Source of the DNA: Diaporthe sp. PMI_573
Taxonomy: Eukaryota > Ascomycota > Sordariomycetes > Diaporthales > Diaporthaceae
NCBI GenBank assembly: GCA_021399435.1
Contig: JAJTUP010000005.1
Location: forward strand, 1 to 64,000
Reading direction: 5' to 3'
DNA length: 64,000 nt
Part shown: piece by piece, positions 58,253 through 64,000 of the stretch
Position numbering within the stretch: the stretch's first letter is position 1
How the letters are laid out: the number at the start of each line of letters is the position of its first letter
Program-made: the position numbers and the translations under genes
Notes under the pieces: model-generated
Seen by the model: the letters and a program-made list of their open reading frames with translations, nothing else
Databases searched by the model: none
Told to the model about the DNA's origin: nothing

Positions 58253-60416
58253 ATGGCCGACCCGGAAGGTTCGCCTGCGCACACACTGGTAAAGCGCGCT
58301 CGCGCTCCTGACACAGCTACTGCTTCTCGATCTTCAACCAAAAAGCGCCGCCGTATTGCTGGTTCGAAGAACCTCAAAAATCATGAATGGGTCCTCGTTC
58401 ATCAGCACTTCCTTCAGCGGAACAGGGAAAACAAGGGCACGGTCTTCGTCATTCATGGGGTCGAGCACCATTGGCAAAATGTGCGTCGAAAAATTATCAG
58501 GGCATGTCATGACCTGAAAGAACCCCTGAAAGGTATGTATATAGTGGCGACCTCTCTGTATTCGCCTCATTCATAGCTTACAAGGGCGATCAGACTCCGA
58601 GTCTCTGTCCCCATTGCCACGGTACATAGAGCTCCGATCACCATCGCCGGAACTCGTTCCACTTCCGCCAGTCGCTTCCACAGAGACTGGATCGATCCTG
58701 GAGGCCTTAGCGGCGCGACCAGAGGACGAGCTGTGTCTGCAAAGGTCGGCTGCCAAGGCTGACACAACAAGTAATGAAATGATCTCGGGGGACAAACAAT
58801 ACGATGTGGACACCGCTGGCAATTCTTTTTTGGGCAACCTGAGAGTCTCAGAGATCATCGAGGTCTTTCGAAATCCATACTTGCGTCAGTCTACAGGGTC
58901 ATTCAAGACCATCTCCATTGGATCTTTCGGAAGCGTCGGCGTCCTGCGGGAGGACACTCTTCAGGTCCTTGTCAACAGGCTCGATGAATGCAGGATTTTT
59001 ACACATGATCACATGAATAATCTTCAAATGGTTCGCAAACTGATCCGCGGACACCATGTTTCGACCCGTCACTTCTTGGAAACTGTGATTCGCAACTTGG
59101 GCGAAAGAACGAATGAGGTGTTGGACTGGCTCGCTTCGAAGTTGTCTTTTACCGAATTCGGCGGAACTGCTTTGGGAGCGGCCGTGAGCCGAAACAACTT
59201 CGAAGCCGTGGATTGGCTTCTGCATAAGGGAGTGGATATCAACTGTGCTATTTCAAGTCCACACCCTACCCCAAGCTGCTGCTGTCAGATCAGCGTCATT
59301 GCCTATGCTCAACTACGGTGCTTCAACACAGAGGAGGCAGGTGTCAGCGAGGAAATGATTGCTTACTTGCTCGACCGAGGATTCAAAAAGTCCGTGGGGA
59401 TAAATTTGGGTCTGGAGGGCATCCTGAATTGTGTCCTACGGCAAGATCTACGCGCACTGGGCGGGTCTCTCCTGTCCCGCGTTCAATCAATTGTTGAAAG
59501 AGTCCCCGATTTCGCCAACATTGAGTGCGAAAATGAGTCCTTCCTGGAGACTTGTATACTTAAATCGGAGTTTGGGTGGCTTGATGAGGGCCGAATTCGA
59601 GTGTTCGACTATCTCCTCGCCCAGGGAGCTCAAACGTCTTCTGGTTCGCCACTGGCAGCGCTCGTTTACAGATATGGTCCCCGGGAGCTCATTGAGAAGC
59701 TGCTTGCGAAGACCAAGGACATCAACGCATATTGCAATTCCGTCAACCTCAGCAACCGTTCCCTAACATTCGTCACGAGACCTCGGCCGCACCACGCAAT
59801 CCAGTCCGTGAGCCCACTACAGGCGGCGGCCTTGTGTGGTCGGGAACAAATAATACGCCTCCTTCTGCAGAACGGTGCTGATGTTAATTGTCCGGCACGG
59901 AGCTACTGTGGGGTGACACCACTGCAGGCCATCTGCGGGCTGAAAGCTGGGTTCCGGCAGGACCGCGAAATGAAACTGAGAATAATCAACCTACTCCTCG
60001 ACTACGGGGCGGATGTCAACGGGGCTCCAGCCTGGAACCTGGGGCTGAACGCATTGCAATCGGCAGCCATGGTAGGCGACGTGCAAGTTGCCGATCTGCT
60101 CTGCAGTCGCGGCGCAGACGTCAATGCACCGGGATGCAAATATGGTGGAGGGCCAGCACTGGTGATAGCTGCCAGGAAATGTGATGTGAATATGGTCCGT
60201 TTCCTATTGGAAGCCGACGCGGCGATACCTCCCGGTGGCGTAGACTTTTCTTTTTTGCGTATCACGCACGAAGGCCTGAAGCTTATTTCGGAGTTACCTC
60301 GCATTGCTTCGGATCTGTCTTCGATGGATGGCGGCCGAAGCCCTCAACCTTCACGAGACTATCATGAGTATGAGGCCATTTGGGCAGACGATCCGACATA
60401 TGAGACCAGTAGCTAG
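58253..60416 (+). CDS. Ankyrin-repeat protein
   Basis: Exons 58253-58532 and 58594-60416. A 61-nt intron (gtatgt ... gatcag) is the in-phase choice; the nearer tcatag acceptor would lead to a stop. The product is 700 residues. The N-terminus has KKRRR (possible nuclear signal) and a short Trp-containing helical region. Ankyrin units occur near residue 285 (GAAVSRNNFEAVDWLLHKG) and from about 495 to 640 (SPLQAAALCGREQIIRLLLQ, LLLDYGADVNGAP, SAAMVGDVQVADLLCSRGAD, ARKCDVNMVRFLLEADA). It should act through protein-protein contacts; partners are unknown. Confidence 0.82.
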
Positions 60417-61589
60417 AACGGGAAAGAACTTTCTCCCAAATATCTCATCACCTGAAAAGTAATGTGATGTCTGAAGACCCTCCTTATGCTGGTTCTCATG
60501 GACCTCGAGCTTGCCGTTTCCGGGAGACCCACGAGCTCTCCCAGAGGAAGACCGTCCAGAGTTTGCCCAAACAACGCTCTCAACCAGTTATAGATCTGAC
60601 GTCTCCAGAGACAAATTGTATCCGCAGTAAGCATCTGGTGAGACGCAAGAGAACTGATGGAGTGCGAGCCAATGTACCTCAGCGGGTACATGCCTGCAAA
60701 AGGCAGCTCTGAACACAATTGGCCATTCTTGGAGGAGCAGCTTGACTAGTTTGGCACTCAGTGATGATAACCAATGCGGCGCAGAATCGACAGTCCATTA
60801 TCTAGCCCTGGCCATGGACCTTGCATATGCTTATTGGCTCGTTACCTCCAGGCAGCTACCAACAATTCGAAAATGCCAAGCACCCTGCCGGATCTCCCGG
60901 TTATCCCGGACCGTGGCGAGTCCTGCCCACCAGCGTCTCTCATGTAGACCTTGTCTGCTTCTTGGGTGTCTATAAGATTTCCCCTTCAAACTTGCAGACC
61001 AGCAGATTTCTGGACATGTCGTTCTGAAGTTGTACATTGAGAATTGAGTATTGATAGACGACAGACGTTCCGGACAAATTGATGCATATTTGAATCGTAA
61101 ATTGTGGGTTCTAACGTAGAGTACCCATTCAGGTACGGAGGTAGGAACCCAGAACTCAAACGAATCAATGCATTTTTTTTGGGGGGGAGGGAGGGGGCCA
61201 GGAAGACTAGTCAGTACCTAATGTCCGAATCGGGAATGATATGAATGTGAAGAGCGCTAGGTGAACATCAAGTCATTCGGCAGGTTGGTGAAGCTACAAA
61301 AGTTTCTGCTGTTTACCCTCAAGCTGATATGTTTATTTTTGCAGAGTGAGGTCACGATATCATGGATGGGTTTGCTTCGCATGACGTGATTTAGCCTTCG
61401 TGGTGATCCGGCAAAGCTGGTGAGATACCAAGACGGTCCAGTGCCGCATTGGCGGTACGGGCCTTGCTCCAATGAGTCATCCCCATATAGAGTAACTCAA
61501 TCCACCAAATGTTCGCCTATCTCAGTCTTGCAATCCAACCACACTTGAACACAAAACAGAGAATCCATAATTCATTGCCAAGGCCCACC
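60417..61589. other. Intergenic region, no gene seen
   Basis: 1.17 kb, including a T then G-rich run near 61172-61198. No supported gene. Confidence 0.55.
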
Positions 61590-62153
61590 ATGGCTTCCAC
61601 ATCGATCAAATCAAAGCTCCAGGAGAGGTCTTGGAGAAAAGACCAGTTCCTCATATCGACAGACCCCGCTCTCTTTCCCATCCACACGCTCATTGATATC
61701 TTTGATCGCAAGGAGGTATACTGGGCCAAGCCATTGCCGGCACAAGACATGCGGGAGATGCTGGAAAACTCACTCTCCTTTGGTCTATACGATCAGCACG
61801 GCCACCAGCTCGCAACCGTCCCAACGCCAGCTAGCAAGCTCATTGGTGTGGCTCGATGCGTTACCGACTATGTCACCTTTGCTTATGTCACAGACGTCTG
61901 GGTTGATCCGACATACCAAGGCAAGGGGCTCGGGAGCTGGTTGGTCAAATGTGTGCAGGAGGTTCTCGAGGAGATGCCACATTTGAGGCGGAGCATGCTT
62001 TTCACTGGGGACTGGGAACGATCAGTCCCGTTTTATGAGAAGCTCATGGGGGTGACATTACTCGAAACGAAAAGGAATGAAGGACTGGCAATCATGGAAC
62101 GCAAGGGAAAAGGCCACCCGAGTTATGGAAGTCAAGGAACTGGCTACAACTAG
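61590..62153 (+). CDS. GNAT-family N-acetyltransferase
   Basis: 187 residues from the ATG at 61590, chosen over an upstream in-frame ATG (61509) because of its CCACCATGG context and the family length. The acetyl-CoA binding motif is VDPTYQGKGLGSWLV (Q-x-x-G-x-G type), preceded by the beta-strand TFAYVTDVWV and followed by LFTGDWERSVPFYEKLMGV, typical of GNAT fold C-termini. The acceptor substrate is unknown. Confidence 0.88.
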   Translation: MASTSIKSKLQERSWRKDQFLISTDPALFPIHTLIDIFDRKEVYWAKPLPAQDMREMLENSLSFGLYDQHGHQLATVPTPASKLIGVARCVTDYVTFAYVTDVWVDPTYQGKGLGSWLVKCVQEVLEEMPHLRRSMLFTGDWERSVPFYEKLMGVTLLETKRNEGLAIMERKGKGHPSYGSQGTGYN

Positions 62154-62313
62154 GTTTTGGAATTCATGTCGACTATCTCTAGATTCTTTAAGTAAGAGTC
62201 ATGAGCCCGTTAAAAGGAATCGTTACGTTGGAAGCGTCTTGCAGAAGCAGTGGTGCGTCAGTCCCTGAAGGGGTTGGAGTGCTGGGAGTTCTTCCCTGCG
62301 ACCCTCGAGTTGA

Positions 62314-63201
62314 CTAGTATGGTCCTCCCCACGCCTGTGCAGGGGCAAGCCCGAGCTTCTCCGCCGGAAGCATGCATGGTTGGCTGAACGTGTGCTCCGG
62401 CGCCGACCCTTGGTCGCTTCCCTCCCTGTACACCCGCACGATTCTAGTGGCTGGGTCGTACACCATGACCCGATTTGGTTCATATAATATTTGGCTATGT
62501 TCCGGCTTTGTAAACTCACTTCTGAACCACGCAAAGATCTCGTGCCCCAGGGCTTCAGACAGGTACGCGTTCAACCGTGTTGGATTCGAAGGGTGAACTA
62601 GGCCTGAGAAGGCAGCGTCGGCCGTCGTCAGATGCTTGCTATCCCAACGGGCGCGCCGAGCTTCTATTGAGCTCCCTAGTGATACGGTGTTTGGGTATAT
62701 AACGTATGCATGATAGTCAATACGGCCCGCATGGTAGGCCTTACTCAAGGTGACATGCTCTCCATCGCGATAGGCAGAAATAGATGACCTTGCGCCCGAG
62801 CCCGTCTCATCGTGGAGACCATATCTAGAGGTCATTTTTAGTAATTGAGCAACACAGGTCGCAACGGTGTCCTCTTACGCAATGTTATGCATCCTGGCAA
62901 CGTTGTTCCCGGTCGCATTACGGTCTGCGTTTAAAAGGGCAGCAAAATCAGCCACATTTTTCTTATAGGGGTCCTTTTCGTGGTGGCGCCAATTTCCCGA
63001 CCACACGAGGTTGAGATATTGGTTGGGAAACCGCTTCGACTCCACGGCTACCGGCTTGGATAAATCCCAGCGAGGTGGTGCCACATCATCGCCCGCAACT
63101 GACTTCCATGATTTGAAAACTAGAGGCTGATCTGAATGTTTCTTTTGTGGGTTCAGGGGATGAAGCCTGTAGTGGTCCACTAGTTCTGGTGTGTTAGACA
63201 T
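62314..63201 (-). CDS. Hypothetical protein, two exons
   Basis: Exons 63201-62879 and 62824-62314. The 54-nt intron has donor gtaaga, branch site ttactaa and acceptor cctctag; 277 residues from ATG 63201 (MSNTPELVDHYRLHPLN). No signal peptide or membrane segment is seen. Aromatic- and Asp/His-rich stretches (RRARWDSKHLTTADAAF, ALGHEIFAWFRSEF) suggest a globular soluble protein. The family is not recognised. Confidence 0.7.
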
Positions 63202-64000
63202 GAGTACAGGCTGAGGGAAGAGACGCAAGATACTGTCTACTAGGGAACATAGAATAATAAAGTGGAATGTACCTATGAATAGACGAAGTTTACATGTTCT
63301 CGAGGACGACAGGAATCCAGGGGACCAACCCCTTTTGTCTCTATCAATTCAACATTGTAAAGTGCCCCGCGGTCTCTGATCTCTATTCCGTGTCAATCCA
63401 GGCGATAATTGCAAATATATTGGACTGCTACGAGTTGAAAGAAATAAGACAATAGATGGGGATAGAGCTTCCTTGTGAAGCTCTTCCAGTCATTACCTCA
63501 CTCGAAGCTTCAATGGAGAGTCGTTTCCCGAGACTAACCTTCGATTGAACGTGGGCAAAGAGCATTTTGCCTAAGGTTGTATACGTCTAGGGAAACTGTG
63601 CTTCGGTGTCGCCGTTTGCGTACTTGAATAAAGAAGTCCTTGTTCCTGTTTTTCTCTTTCCATATGCAAACGGCTTGTATTGGAAACATCGCAACTCAAT
63701 AGATACCGACATTACTTAACAGTCAGCGCTTAAAACTTGTCCTCCGAAGAGTTGTTCCGTGACCCTAGGTTCCGAAGCTATACTAGTAGTATTCAGTGTG
63801 GTTGCAAGCATAGTCAAATCACGGCCAAAGGTCATTGGGCGGATCAGTCAACCTGGGGTGTTCAGAATTGTGAGGATTCGTATCTGATCAGTTGGCGTAA
63901 TGATAATTGACTGGATCAATTGGTTAATCGAGGCCCTGTGTCTAGGCAGAGGATTACATTCCTGAAGTCCGACTGATAGATTATGCTGTTGGTAGTAAGA
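63202..64000. other. Window end, no gene seen
   Basis: 0.8 kb upstream of the last gene; only its promoter region can be proposed. Confidence 0.55.

Overview
The window is nuclear DNA of a filamentous ascomycete (Pezizomycotina). Short introns (about 50-200 nt) with gtaagt-type donors and ctaac/tactaa-type branch sites, a Zn2Cys6 regulator, a fungal hybrid PKS-NRPS and strong signs of repeat-induced point mutation (RIP) all point that way. The species cannot be named from the sequence.

Bases 1 to about 16,100 are a nest of LTR retrotransposons. An old, RIP-degraded element on the minus strand (5' LTR at 10380-10530, remnants at 1-3233 and 9125-10379) was split by a young chromodomain Gypsy element (3239-9119, minus strand, identical 204-bp LTRs, GATCC target duplication). 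A young Copia element (10580-15819, plus strand, identical 195-bp LTRs, ATAGC target duplication) landed next to it. Both young elements have full reading frames, and each has an unusual gag/pol junction.

Bases 18.4 to 47.3 kb hold a secondary-metabolite gene cluster. It contains a berberine-bridge-type FAD oxidase (18371-19945, -), a four-exon PKS-NRPS of about 4,347 residues (20933-34384, -) with order KS-AT-DH-MT-KR-ACP-C-A-T-R, an AflR-type Zn2Cys6 regulator (35398-37221, -), a cytochrome P450 (40060-41883, +), a 14-helix-type MFS exporter (43347-45077, +), a LovC-type trans-acting enoyl reductase (45548-46681, +) and a small DUF4267-like membrane protein (46915-47349, -). The synthase has no ER domain of its own, so the separate enoyl reductase should supply that step. 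The expected product is a C-methylated polyketide joined to one amino acid and released by the R domain as an aldehyde or by Dieckmann closure, then oxidised by the P450 and the FAD enzyme. The condensation domain has Ala in place of the catalytic His, and the P450 lacks the usual I-helix Thr. A diverged 125-bp repeat occurs in the same orientation at 20255-20379, just beyond the 3' end of the synthase, and at 48133-48257, beyond the last cluster gene.

From 49.2 to 63.2 kb the genes look like ordinary accessory genes: a hydrophilic conserved fungal protein, a frame-broken small basic protein, a hypothetical protein, a SAT4/rhodopsin-like seven-helix membrane protein, a small membrane protein, an ankyrin-repeat protein, a GNAT acetyltransferase and an unknown 277-residue protein. 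Splice sites were read by eye and checked for phase; for every multi-exon model given with exact junctions the exon lengths add up to whole codons.
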